This document shows positions 11,544 through 23,685 of a stretch of DNA of 64,000 nucleotides, one piece after another (position 1 is the first letter of the stretch; every line of letters starts with the position of its first letter). A program made the position numbers and the translations under genes. Source of the DNA: Entomortierella parvispora. Its lineage: Eukaryota > Mortierellomycota > Mortierellomycetes > Mortierellales > Mortierellaceae. A model generated the notes under the pieces. That model saw only the letters and a list, made by a program, of their open reading frames with translations. It had not been told where the DNA came from and searched no databases. Location of the stretch: assembly GCA_963573315.1 (NCBI GenBank), contig OY752142.1, positions 1,178,001 to 1,242,000 of the forward strand, given 5' to 3'.

Positions 11544-12624
11544 GTTGAGAAAATGAAGGCAATGGGGTGTCGATGAGAAAGATAGAGTGGAGAGAAAGAG
11601 TGGAGAGAAAGAGTGGAGAGACAGAGAGAGGTCTTTACAGGAAGAAAGGGAAAAGACTATCAGAGATAAAGCCGATCAGCTTTGACAACGGACGGAGGGT
11701 AGAGTCTTGAAGGGGAGGGAGGTGGATGCATTCACAGAGACAAGGGATAAATGAACAGCGCAAGAGACATAAACAGGAGAGGAGGGATCGACAGGAAGGG
11801 CTTTGTTGTTGTCGTTTGTTTAGTTGACGGTGCAGGCAGGTGGCACAGACGCTGTTGCTGTGTGAGGGATGAAGGAAAGAATTGGGGCAGGAATGAGGAA
11901 GAGAGAAGAGAGAGTGCAAAAAGAGAGAAGAGGATTGAGTGCTCAAGGGAGGAAGGAGCAAAAGAAAGAAAGAGAGAGAAGAAGAGGAGAAAAGAAAGAT
12001 AACGCAGATCGTCCCTCCCCACGCGGCTGATCTGGAGAAACAGACAGAGAAGTGAGGGGAAAAAAAAAGAGAAAAAAAAAGGCCCTTAGTTTTTCCATCT
12101 GACGAATTGACTGACTCCTTCTGTTCCTCCTTCTGCTCCTGCTGGCCAGTTTTGCCTGTCGCCCCACCTGCTGCTGGATCACAGAAGCAAGGTTGCGTGC
12201 TCTCTCTCTCTCCCTCTCTCTCTCCCCCATCTCCTCTCGTACTTCCGGTCTGACAACGTACTGTGCACATGTAGTCATTCACTGCCCCCGTGGGAGACTC
12301 GCCATGCGTGGTCCTGCTGGTGCAATTGCGTCGGGTCGCACAAGATAGTAAAAATACCCTGCAAGCTGCCTCAACAAAATTACAGCGAACAATGGGAGCC
12401 CATCCCTGCCCCTTTGCAGCGCTGTACCCTTGTTCTCGGCCTTTGCCCTCTGTGCTCGTCAGCGTCCTTATCTGCCACTGCAGCGAAGTTGATGTAATGC
12501 AAGACGCCCTGTGTCGATGCAGGCACACAGGCAGGGAGATAATACAAGCGGCCTGCAAATACCGAGCCTGTGTGGTTGTGTCTCTGCGTGGGTCTCACTG
12601 CTGCAGGATGTGTCCGGAAAGATC

Positions 12625-12666
12625 CTCGAATCCCTCGAATCCCTCGAATCCCTCGAATCCCTCGAA
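12625..12666. repeat. 9-bp tandem repeat CTCGAATCC
   Basis: Four perfect copies of CTCGAATCC plus a partial fifth, immediately followed by a T-tract of about 19. The nine-base period keeps one frame open, which explains the artefactual reading frames over it. Confidence 0.9.
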
Positions 12667-13160
12667 CGGTTTTTTTTTTTTTTTTTTCTGCTTACACAGT
12701 CCTCGTCTCTCATAGGTCCACGCCCTGGATCTTTGGTGCGTGCTCGCCCTCTCGCTGCTCGGCCGACCTGTTTCTCGTCGGTCGTTCCCATTATTCTATT
12801 CTATTCTATTCTCTTTTTTTATTTTATTTCATCATTTCTGGCTTAGCTACCTCCCTCGCCCGTTCCTGTCCACTCACCTTGTGCGGTGGGTCCACGCTCA
12901 CTGCGACCCCACACGACTCGGTCACCCCAGAGATCTTTCTTTCCGGCCATTTATTTCTTTTCAAAAGGGCTAAAAGTATCAACACATCGAGACAAGTTTA
13001 ATCATGCATTGACTATATTTGCACTATGATGCATTTCCTGACGATTCCTGGTACGCTACGTAAAGCGAATGCACAGAGAGTGCTAGCAATCGCCGTTTCT
13101 GCACGTCCCCGTCAAAAATGACTTTATATGTACTTGTATGTACATCGTTCACAGCACATC

Positions 13161-13220
13161 CCTGTCCAAATCCCCGTCCAAATCCCCGTCCACAAATCCC
13201 CTTCCAAATCCCTGTCCAAC
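13161..13220. repeat. degenerate ~12-bp tandem repeat
   Basis: Five or so degenerate copies of a unit like TCCCCGTCCAAA. No regulatory role can be read from the sequence. Confidence 0.7.
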
Positions 13221-14084
13221 ACAACACAATGCTCCAAAACATGGTCCATATCCAGTAATCTCTTTCTTGATTCTTGACGACTAGGTCACGGTACTGTATA
13301 TCCCTTGGTCGGTTGAGTGGCTGGTCCACTTGCTCCCATACCAGGAGTCGGCTTGCATGGAAGTTTTGTTTTTTAGCTACGCACAAGCCACACCCAGTGC
13401 TGTGCACGCAACAGCTCCTCTGATCGGTGCCTGACCCTTTTTTCTCTCATTTGTCACGAAAGGCACAGTGTTTGCCTGTTTGCCGCACAGATGAAGAAGG
13501 CTACGAAGGCTTGTCCGTTGTCACCACTGTTGCACCTTGCGTCTCCTTGCCGCGAGGACAGTCATCGCCACTGTCAGCTGGCATTCTGATGAAGTTTGTG
13601 TCGACAGCGGCTGCAAACCCCTATTTTTTTCACAATGTCATGTTGCCGTCAAGCTGTCCTTTGCTTCTTCGTCTCCTGCTCCTTCCCTTCTCGTCCCTCC
13701 TCCTTCTCCCTCCTCTCCTTCACGGGCTGCCTCTTGCTGTGATTTTATGACCTCCTCTTTGCCCGACAACTTGATGACAACCGAGAACTGAGCTGCTTGC
13801 TTTTTACAACTCTTCAATCTTCATCCGATCTTCTTCTTTCTATATCAATCCACTTTTATTCTTGCCAATAGGGCCAATATTTTACTTTCCATTGCCATAT
13901 CCACTTGCCTTTCGTTCCTCCACGAAAAAGGCTCACTTCAGTTTCACAGCAACGCAGATTCCTTTTACGTCCTTTTTTCAACTTTTTAACGACCCGTACA
14001 CACCGTTCTTGTTTGCATCTTTTCTCGTCTCTCGAAATAAGAAGCATCTCAACTGCACCTCCAACACTTTACTTTGCAATCAAA

Positions 14085-14750
14085 ATGTGGTGCAATAACT
14101 GTTGCCTGTGTCTGCCGGTCCGTGGTGGAGCCATGTGGCTGTCAGGGTTGGTTATCCTAATCAACGCGATTGGAGGCATTTTTCTCTTTCTCTGGGGCGC
14201 CTACTTTTTCTCTTCGACCATGGCCCTTCTCTTTGCCGGATTTTCCGTCATTCAGGCGGTCACTGCCGGTATTGCTTTCCTTGGACTGTGCAATGTAAGC
14301 GTGCAAACGAGAACTCTTCTGTCCTCCCAGGTGAGTTTTCTTTCTGCTCACGCGGAACTAACCCCTTTTTTTTGTTCCTGTCTGCAATCACAGTGGTCGT
14401 ACATGATGACGAGGATGTTTGTCTACATTCAATGGTTGGTGGCGTTCCTGGCGACGGCGCGAATCGGTGTGATGGCATTCCAGCTCGAGTCGAACAAGTC
14501 CCGTATCTCGTCTGAATGTTGGGGCGCCGTGGACGATAAAGGCTATAGTCCCCAAGGGACGGCGGCAGCGTTCTACTGCAATACGCCCATCGACACGTTC
14601 ATCTTGCTGTTTATCGCAGGTCTGGTGGTGGACTATGTGTTGAACCTGTACCTGTACTTTGTGGTGTGGCGATTCTATGTGCGCATGCGATTGTATCCGT
14701 TCCAGAAGGGAGTTGCGCTGTCGTACGAGCAGGGGCTGTATGAGATCTAG
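14085..14750 (+). CDS. four-transmembrane protein of unknown function
   Basis: Two exons, 14085-14330 and 14394-14750, giving a 200-aa protein. The start ATG has a good fungal context (ATCAAAATG) and the N-terminus carries cysteines (MWCNNCCLCLPVRGG), a plausible palmitoylation cluster. Hydrophobic segments lie at about residues 17-40, 44-70, 88-110 and 152-180, with a short polar loop containing two Cys (SECWGAV, FYCNTP) between the third and fourth helices. This layout resembles small MARVEL-type or tetraspan fungal proteins, but I recognise no definite family. The 63-nt intron is a multiple of three and has no stop, so a retained form would add 21 residues. The intron call rests on clean GTGAGT and CACAG ends and on restoring hydrophobic spacing. 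Confidence 0.75.
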   Translation: MWCNNCCLCLPVRGGAMWLSGLVILINAIGGIFLFLWGAYFFSSTMALLFAGFSVIQAVTAGIAFLGLCNVSVQTRTLLSSQVSFLSAHAELTPFFCSCLQSQWSYMMTRMFVYIQWLVAFLATARIGVMAFQLESNKSRISSECWGAVDDKGYSPQGTAAAFYCNTPIDTFILLFIAGLVVDYVLNLYLYFVVWRFYVRMRLYPFQKGVALSYEQGLYEI

Positions 14751-15214
14751 TGGTTGTGGTGCATTGTTTGACCGTCGTTTGTCTCCTTGCACTCTGGCGG
14801 CCATCCAACACGCAGCCGCCAGCAACGTTAAAAGGAAGAAAGACGGAACAATAAAAAAGGGCGCGTCGGGCCCAATTGACATAGAATTGCACCCCTGTGC
14901 TGCACCAATCGACCGTGCCCCTCTCCGTCTCCCTCCACTTTCTCCAACAAGTGAACTGTAGTGCTCTCAACCCAACCCAACGGCCCTCATCCGTCCCCTT
15001 TGTCCATTCCTTCGTCTGCCTCATCATCTTCCTTCTCATCGCCCCTCGCTCCCTCGCTCCCCCCCCAATTCACCCTTCCCAAGCGACCCATGCAAGGCGC
15101 TGGTCCTCGTCCTTCCGCAGCGAGTGTGTTGTCCCTTTGCCCTTTCATTTTCCCGTCCCGTCTCGACCTTTTTTGACCTCTTTTTAATCTCCTCGACCCT
15201 TGTCCTCTGCTGCC
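14751..15214. other. promoter of the kelch gene
   Basis: A 464-bp gap between the four-helix membrane protein stop and the kelch gene start. The right half is strongly pyrimidine-rich (about 14985-15190), matching the leader style of other genes here. No coding or RNA gene signal was seen. Confidence 0.5.
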
Positions 15215-18200
15215 ATGGCTGGACTCTTTGGCCGTAAGAAAAAGGACGACTCTCCTGCCAATTCCAGCGCCCCTTCTACTAATGCTCCGCCTCAACAGCA
15301 CCACCACCAACAACAAAGACCCCCTCCCTCTCCCAACGGCCTTAGTGGCATCACCGGCAGCAGCGGAAGCATGCAAGGCGGCATCCCAACGAACGGATAC
15401 AACGACCATGCCAGCGGCGGGCCCAGGAGTCCGATGAGTCCCTCGTCCCCTCAACATAGCAACAATGGATTTGGCGGTTTGCAGCAGCAACACCAACAGC
15501 AACACCAGCAGCAACACCAGCCGCATCATGCTGCAACGCCCATGAATGGAGGTGGCCCTCCTTCTCCTCAACAACCGCAATACCCTGGGTTCACAGGACC
15601 TCCAGGTGGTACAGTGGCCTCCGCAACAGGACTCGGTGGTGCAGGCGCCATGGTTCCAGGAAGTATAGCTGGCGCCATGATGACGACCCCGCAGCTCTTT
15701 TGGACGCAGCGCCGTATCCTCGGCTCGAACCCTTTCCCTCGATATCAACACACCAGCTCCATCATCGCAAACGGCACTGATATTTACCTCTACGGTGGTA
15801 GTCAGCGCGGCACGACCAAGGGCGATCTCTTTGTTATTGATTCAGGTAAGCATGTCACCCCTCTGCAAGGAGGAACGATTATCTTCATTGGAAACTGGCA
15901 GAAGGAATGAAAAAAAAAAAAAAAAAAAATGAAGTCGCGCTCTCGGCCACTAAAGACAGCTCTGCTCTCCACGGGCTCTGACTGAAAAAAAAATAAAGAC
16001 ATGAACGAGGAAGAGGAGGAGGAGGAGAAGGGAACAGAATGAGCTTTTGAGCAAAGGCTTTAGAGTGACATGGCCCAAGAAATAGCACGGAAACGATTAT
16101 GCTCAGAAGACGGCTACAGTCATCCAAGTACGATTCAATCTAACGTGTTTCCTTTGGTCCACATCTAGTCTCTTTGCAGTGTCAGGCCGTGGCAGCAGCA
16201 GGCGCCGATCCCCCTATGCCCAAGAGTGGCCACACTGCCGTGAATATTGGGCAGTACATCATTTGTAAGTGAAAGACACTGAGGCGGAAAAGGAGACGGC
16301 CCACCCCCTGTTACCCAAGCACTCAACCACAATTTAATTTCCTTGTGGTTTGGTAGCACAAACCCAATTGACGTGAGATGCTAATCAATTCTCCTTTTGT
16401 CTGATTTGGGATCCGCAGACTTTGGTGGTTGGGACTCGATGACAAGGCAATGCGACGACAGTCTCCATGTATTGCATACCGCCAGGAAGGAGTGGAACAA
16501 GCCTCCAATCCAAGGACCACTTCCAACTCCTCGTCACTCGCACACTGGATGCAGCGTTGGCACTACAATGTACATCTTTGGTGGCCAGGTCGATGACTTT
16601 TATCTCGACGACATTGTGGCTTTCGACATGAAATCAAGTAAGCGTCAACACACGCCTTAGCTTTGGTAATCGATGGGGTCAGCATTTAACTCAACATGCC
16701 GTTTTCTCCCTTATTAGTTACACAAAATCCTCACTGGGAAAAGATCGAGCCGCAGACAGAGTCTCCTCCAGCTCGCTCCGGGCATTGTGCCGGTGTTTTC
16801 GATGGCAAGATCTATATCTTTGGAGGCGCTGATGCCGATTATTTCTACAACGATATTTGGTGTTTTGATCCCAGGGCATCCACCTGGACGCCAATCCCAG
16901 CCTCTGGATATTTGCCGACAGGCCGTCACGGCCACTCATGCACGGTATCAGATGGCATTTTGTACATCTTCGGAGGGAACAGCCCAGATGGCACCGAGTT
17001 GAATGATGCATATGCCTTCAAAATCCACGAGCGTCGGTGGTATCTTTTCCAGAATGTAGGACCGGTAGCCAGCCCACGCAGCGGACACACCATGTGCATC
17101 GTCAAGGATAGAGCCTTCATTCTTGGAGGAGAATCAGATCATACTAAACTGGAGGATTCGGCACTCATTTACTTTCTCGAGCTCTGTAAGGCGACACAAC
17201 TACAACACTCACAAATGCACAGCCTTTTCTAGTGATAGCAACTAACTCCAGCAAAATTTGTTTTAGCCAAGATTAAATATCCGGATTCCTTGCCTCAAGG
17301 CATTCCTCCCCGCCAGGCATCATCCAAGTCGTTGACAGAATCTGGATACGAGTCTGATCGCAATTCCGGTCAGCCGCGTGCGCCTGAGCGTCCCGATAGA
17401 CCAGACCGGCCTGACCGCCGCCACACACAAAGACCCGCCTCACCTGCGACATTTGGAGCACCAGAGCGACAAGGATCTATGAGCAACCTAAGTATTTCGC
17501 AGCAGACGAGTCAGCTGATCAACCCTCAGCTTGGTCAGCGACCTTTGACCACACTCGGTACTCCACCCCCTCGTGGCGCCAGCAGCGGATTCCAAAACAA
17601 CATATCGAACAGTGATTACCAGGCAGAGGGCTTATCTATCGCTACCAGGCGGCAGACACTCAAAGACGATTTCCAAGGGGGCTATGGAGGAGCTGTCGTT
17701 GGTACGGCCAATGCCGTCAACAATCCCAATGCAAACAGGCGTACCATACACCACGTTCCTTCCACGCCTACGTCAGCTGGTCCAACGCCTTCGCCTCTTC
17801 GAGTGATCAATGTCTCGCCTACCAGCCCACCTTCAACTCCTCGTCAAGCTCATGCAGGCATAGCTTCAGACGATGCCAATGGACGTCCGGACCACAGAAA
17901 TACCAACTTTGTTCCGCCGCCGCCTTCCACTGGCGCATCAAATTTGGCAGAGGAGGATATCAACCCTTACGCGATGGAGGCCATTACCCCAAGCCAAAAC
18001 TCGAGTGGTTCTTACGTCCCTCCCCCAGGATCACCCTCTGTGTCTTCTGGTCCGATCTCACCTCCTCCACCCCCTCCTCCTACTTCGGCTGTTGGTGCAC
18101 CCAACTCTCCCTCGCTACAGCCTCCATCGATGGGCAATGGTCCCCGCAGCGGCAATCTTCCACCACCTCCATCCGCACCCTCACCTCCTGTCTCGGGATC

Positions 18201-21200
18201 TATCCCTCTTCCTCCAGGCAGTGAGCGGAAAGCTAACCCGCCTCCACCACCTCCTCATTCTATTGGATCGTCGACGCCTATTCCAGGTCCTTTGGATCGT
18301 TCTTCCTCTCCAGCTCCGCCTCCTGGTCGATTCCATGGTCGAGGATCTGGCGGTAGCTCTTTGCCAGCTGCTCCATCCTCTCCTGTGATGTCGCCAGATT
18401 CAACGAATGCCCGCACGTCTAGTAACGATCTGGTCAAGATCAAGTCGCTCGAGTCCAAGGCCTTGGCAGCTCAGGAAGAAAACGAACAGCTCCGGCAGCA
18501 AGCCAAGGAGAGAGAGATGGAAATTGAAAAGATCAAGAAGCGTGAACATTGGCTGTTGACTGAAGTCATCATGGCGCGCGCAGCCAAGAGTGGCGCCGAT
18601 GGATCATCAGAATCAAATCAGTTGTTGCAGGACAGGCGACTATCAATGGCAGATCTGGAACAAGAACTTGAGAATGAGAATCTGCACGGACAACAACTCA
18701 AGCTAACGCAGGCATTGGTTCGAGTCAGAGAACAGCTCAAGAGTGCAAAGGTAAACGATCCAGTCCTATTTCGTTATTATGTCATTGTCATACATGCGGT
18801 GCTGACCACAACCATTTTTCAACTCTTTTTTTTTTTTTTTTTTTTTTTTTCTCAGATGTCAATTGCAATGCAGGCACAGGCCGCCTCCAGCAAAATCAAG
18901 GAAGCTGAGCGAATTCGTGCAGGAGCTCTTCAGGAAGCAGCATATCTCAAGGCCAAAGTCTCGGCATTGTCCAACGCTCAGCAGGATCCGGATGGCCTTG
19001 CTCGGGTAGAGACTGACCGCGCCTTGGATCTTGAGCGGAGGTTAACCGCGGCACTGAACGGACTCGAATCTATGGAATCCCAGTGCTCAAAAATGCAGGA
19101 GGCCCTGGATCAGGAGCGCACTGCCAGACAGGCTGCTGAGGAGCGATGCTCTGGCTCGGTTCTTTTGGCAGAACAGGCGCAATCTGCTCATACCCGCGCC
19201 CTGGCAGAGCTCACCTCCCTCCACACAAGGGCCACCAAAGCGGAAGCTGATTCCAGGGACTTTGCTACTCAGCTCGCAGAGATTCAAGCTGGATTTTCTG
19301 GTCATCAGTCCCAGTCATCGGGGCTGCTTCAAAAAATCACGAGTCTGAAGCAGCAAGTTGAGCAGCATGAGAAAGCCTTGGAGCGGACACAAATGGCTTA
19401 TTCTGCAGCGAATGAGCGAGCCATGCGTGCTGAAGCCCAGGTGGATGATTCAGTAGAAAAGATTGAACAACTGGAAAGTCTTCGATTTGAGCTCACCTCC
19501 GACGTGAACCGATACCGAGGAGAGACAGAGCGCTTGCAATCCAAGGTCGAGGAGCTCGAAAGTCGATGCCAAGTGTCCAAGGATGAGGTGATTACGCTCC
19601 GAAAGCTGGTCGAGGATGGGCTCGATGCGTTCAACCCACGGGCAGGAAACGCTGCGTCAACTGAAAAGTCTGCCGCACGCAAACATGACAGTATTGCGAT
19701 CCTTAGTACCGTCTCGAGGGTCTCTGAGCTGGAGCATGAACTGGGATCTCTCAAGAGATTGCATGCTACCTCTCAGAGTTCCGCTACAAAGTCTGCATCA
19801 GAGTTGGCAGCTGCCATGATCGAGCTCTCAAAACTGGAACAAACCTCAATGCAAGCTCGGACCGAGACTCTCTCACTTCAGAAACAACTGTCACATGAAC
19901 GTGAAGGAGCTGCGCTGCTACGGAGCGAACTTGGTCATACAGAGCAGGAGCTGGAGGCCAAAATCAAGGCCCTGGAGGATCATGAAGTCCAATTGGGTCT
20001 CTTGAAGGATGTGATGAGAGAGAAGGGACTGTTGGCAGAGGATTTGATTCTCCAAGCACGCTCCCGGGGAACTAGTGAGTATGCATCTACGATGGAGCAA
20101 CGTGTTCAGGAAGCCGAGGACCGTATTCAAGACCTCGAACAAGAACTGGAAGAAAACAAAGTCCAGTTCTCTCAGCAGCTGGAAACTTTTGAGGCGCAGC
20201 GACAGGCAACGATTCAACATTCCGAAAAGACTGGATTCTTGCTTCGAAAACTTAAGAACGACCTTGAAGCCACCATGAAAGAAAAAGATTTGGTAGATGC
20301 AGAATTGAAGACACTTCAGGAGGAACACACCCGCTGCGGTCACCAGGCTCAAGAACTTTCGGCCGCATCCAAGCGTAGCTTGAAAGATCAAGAGGAGGAA
20401 CGCGTCCAGATACTGCAGATGCACTGGGATGACGAACGCCGTGAGATCTCGGCTCAGGCAAATGATTTACAGACCCGCTTAATGGAGTCCGAGATGCACT
20501 CTGCAGAGCTTTCGCAAAAAGTGATTTCGATTACGGAACGATTGCAAGAGGTAGAAAGTCTGAACGAGGCAATCGCAGACGAACTTGAGTCAATGCAAGA
20601 TCAAGCTGAAGTCTTGAAGTCCCAAGAATTGGCGCAAGAACGTCAACTCCAGTCAGATGTAGAGCGACTCGTTGCCGAAATCCACCAGGTTCAGGAGCAG
20701 CTTCAGAAGAAGCAAGTGGAGTTGGATCAAGCCTCGGACTTGAACGAGCACCTTGAAAGCCAGCTAGACCGCGCTCTCCAGGCCCAAGCCGAAGCTGTGG
20801 AGGCCGCCGCGTCTGTGTCAGCCTCGAAACAAAACACTACTGAATCTGAAGCAGCAGTTCAACGTCTTGAGAAACAGCGAGTTGATTTGGAACAGCGCTT
20901 GAAGCGCTCTCAAGAGACGATCCAAATCTTGGAAGGCGACAACTCGGTTCTGGAAGCGCGTCTGGTTGAATCGGAAAAGAAGGTGAATTTACTCCTTGAG
21001 AACATGCACAGTAACGGCAGCGCCGCTGGTGGATCGTCCCTGCCAAACTCGCCCTTCAGCTCTGACAACTTGGCAGGAATCCATCAGCAGCTCAGCGGAT
21101 TCAGCAGCGCCTCTTTGATGGCTTCATCTCCCAAGTCCTCACTTCCACCTGCCCCTGTATCCTCTACGTCGCCTGTAATTGCCCGATCACCCCCTGCCGT

Positions 21201-22050
21201 CGCCCCTACCTCCTCTCTTTCAGCGAGCGCAGGCTCACCCATGACAAACGCCAGTCGCCTATTGAACAATGTCAAGGGCCTAGGTAGTGCTCAGAGTAGC
21301 AACAGGAGTAGCCCTGCCTCTACTGCTGCCCCAGGTACTGCCTCTGCATCCAACGTGGCCTCCCCCAAACCCCATGATAGCAGGAGTGCTCAGAGCTACA
21401 TGCAGTCATATAGCGAGGAGAGTGACGATGATGACTTGAATAAGTACGGCCACCATCATCAGCGCCAGCAACATGAATCAGAAGACGACAGCAGCGACGA
21501 CAATAATGACGAGTATGAAAAATATCACCAGCAGCGTACACAAGACCATTATGGCTATGGTTATGACGAGGGAGAAAATCACCAAGCTACGGCTCACAAC
21601 AATAACAGGGATTCTGTGGACTCTATCACTCGCGAGCTTGAGATGTTGAAGGTCCCCTGGAATAACGCCACTGCGGGCTCTCCGAATGGATTCAACGAAT
21701 CGTCTTCGCCAAAGACCTCTTTGCCGGCACCGCCACCACCTCAACGCCGTCACCCTCCCACGTCAGCATTCCAGTCCCCTGGCCAGCAACAGCACCAGCA
21801 ACATCTTCATGACCCCCACAACAACAACGGTGGCGGCAACAACTTTTACAACTACAGTGATGATAGCGAAGATGAGGTCGGAAACGAGGATGATTTTTTG
21901 TCCAAGCTTCGCCAGCAACCAACGGCAGCTAAGGGCACCCCATCCGCGAGCGGACCCAAGGATACCCATTCCTTTAACGATAGGAGTCCGTCTCGTCTGA
22001 GGGAATACGAGCAGATGATAGACGAGATTGAAAGTGCTCGGATCCACTAA
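15215..22050 (+). CDS. Tea1-like kelch-repeat and coiled-coil polarity protein
   Basis: Large cell-end marker-type protein resembling fission-yeast Tea1/Tea3, which ride microtubule tips and set growth polarity. Six exons: 15215-15845, 16169-16264, 16419-16637, 16718-17185, 17267-18750 and 18856-22050 (2030 aa). A Gln/Pro-rich N-terminus precedes about six kelch blades (residues about 170-470), with repeats such as SGHTAV, MYIFGGQ, IYIFGGAD, LYIFGGNS and FILGGES. A Pro-rich stretch (about 560-830; many PPPPP runs that could bind profilin or SH3 domains) is followed by a long heptad-rich coiled coil (about 860-1680) and an acidic, His/Gln-rich tail ending in a short amphipathic helix. The second exon's acceptor (CATCTAG) was picked because only it keeps the kelch frame. 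The fifth intron (105 nt, T-rich) is in frame and stop-free. I place it in the Tea1 architecture class. Orthology is not proven. Confidence 0.9.
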
Positions 22051-22153
22051 AAAAATGTGCTTTAGTCCTTTAGTCATAATAATAATTATTTACAATCAAA
22101 TCCTTGTTCTTTTTTTTTTTCAGAGGCTTCTTGACGGGCTACAGCATTCGTCT

Positions 22154-23685
22154 TCAAAATTGACGGAGCATGCCTCCGAGTTTACTTTCGCTTGTTACTT
22201 TAAGGGCGTATTCGGGTGCGGAGATTGCGTATCCCATGGAACAGTATGGGTTTCTAAACTCCATCTTTGATTCTTTAGTGCCTCCTGCCCCCACGTGGAC
22301 CTCCGTTGCGCCCATTGCGGACACAATTTTGTTGACGTTGCGTTCCGAAATACCTACAGAAGGTTGTTAGGAATAGCTTAGTACCATTGCCCAGCAAGTC
22401 TCTGCAAGGAGCTGTTACAATTCCATGCACATACCAGCTCCTGGTAAAATGATGATTCGTCCTTGAGCTTGCTTGGATAGTTCTACCAGAGTATCCAATC
22501 CCTCGTAGGCTGATCGTTCACATCCGCTAGTCAAGATCCTTTGGATACCACCGATACGAATAATATCTTCCAAAGCTTGATACGGATCCTTGACCATGTC
22601 AAAGGCACGATGGAAAGTGACTGTGTAAAGTGAACCCAATAGATGAGTGTCGAACCTTCTGTGAAACCAATACTCTTCATTTCAAAGTCCAAGTTTTTTC
22701 AATGTACCTTGCATTGGCTTGGCTGCTTCCACAAGTCTGTGTCCCCAAAGTTGTTTACTCATGGTCAGCGATTGGTTCTGACAATCCTTTGTTCTCTACG
22801 GTATCACCATTTTACCTTGTTGTGCGATCAATATCGACAGATCCGTCAGGGAGAAGAACTCCAAATACAACCCCGTGAACCTTTAGTCTATGGCAAAGCT
22901 AAACAGAAAAGGAGTGGACAGATGAGTTGAAATACTAGCAAGCAGAACAGTAGAAAGACTACCAAAAGCGACAGGCAGCTGGATTTTCTACCTTGATGTC
23001 CTCAAGCATGGCCTCAAATTCATCATCATCATAACAAAAGTCGCCGCCCCTATTTTTCATGCACCCAGAAAGTCAGATTTGGTGGGCCCCACCTACATGC
23101 TCCTGAGCTTTAAAAGGGCGTCGGTCTCTCTACCTCGGCCGGATCATGACCTACACCCAGTAAGCAGGAAAAATAACGTCGAGAGTCATAATTAGTAGAC
23201 TTGTAGACTTGGGAAGTGCCAGACTGGCGTCATCTTGAATAGAAGAGGATAGACATCTTACCATGATGGGCAATGTGGTTTTAGCCTTGACTGTGGAAAT
23301 AAGTCCTGGGTACGAAAACGGAAGCAATGGTAGCTGTTAGTGTGTGACGTTGGGGTCAGTTTCATCTGCAACGGGAAGGGAAAACGCACCCGCGGAGGGA
23401 GTGATGCCGCCCTCCATCAAGCCAGCACAGAGCTCGATTCTGCTTCCTCCAGTTGCCTCTGTAGATCGACAAGTTGAGTTAGTCGCGAGGATCACCATCG
23501 GCCCACCAGTTTGTTTCTTTTACCTGCAATAATGGCCGAGGCGACGCTGTCCAGACAGACCTATCAGCAGCAGCAAGTGCAAACATTGGCAGTACACGTA
23601 GACGCAGAAAGTGAGGTCAGGATGACGACTGTTGGTACTCCAAAGTGATCCCAGAGGATATCTCTACCTCAAAAATGGGTGACAT
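22154..23685 (-). CDS. cutC: copper homeostasis protein CutC
   Basis: CutC-family TIM-barrel protein linked to copper handling; its biochemical activity is still unsettled in the field. Ten exons: 23685-23668, 23560-23524, 23458-23390, 23305-23262, 23150-23134, 23049-22992, 22898-22816, 22736-22708, 22620-22435 and 22353-22154. They sum to 741 nt, 246 aa, matching the usual CutC length. Assembled family motifs in order: EVCLDSVASA, GGSRIELCAGLMEGGITPS, LPIMVMIRPRGGDF, VHGVVFGVL, VTFHRAFDM, RILTSG, GRIIILPGAGI, VHVGAGG. Exon 5 is only 17 nt yet supplies the VMIRPR core. Exons 1 and 8 are 18 and 29 nt. Each junction uses GT-AG and preserves phase. The gene is convergent with the kelch gene (103 bp between stops). 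Confidence 0.93.

Larger units (their letters stand above)
11544..14084. other. 2.5-kb gene-free, low-complexity region
   Basis: This divergent intergenic region lies between the Hal-type kinase and the four-helix membrane protein. It is dominated by CT/GA-rich tracts (about 11880-12070, 12200-12230), short tandem repeats (12625-12666, 13161-13220), a T-run at 12669-12687 and an ATTCT-type microsatellite at about 12791-12813. Open frames here translate to low-complexity or repeat-derived strings and no splice-joined domain was found. It probably holds the promoters and 5' UTRs of the two flanking genes. Confidence 0.5.

Noticed and set aside
11635-12558. 307-codon minus-strand frame
   Set aside because: Low-complexity CT-rich leader upstream of the kinase. 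The translation is Ser/Phe/Leu/Cys-rich with no conserved motif.
13024-13407. 127-codon minus-strand frame
   Set aside because: Its GFGRGFG-like core comes from the degenerate 12-bp repeat at 13161-13220, and no partner exons were found.
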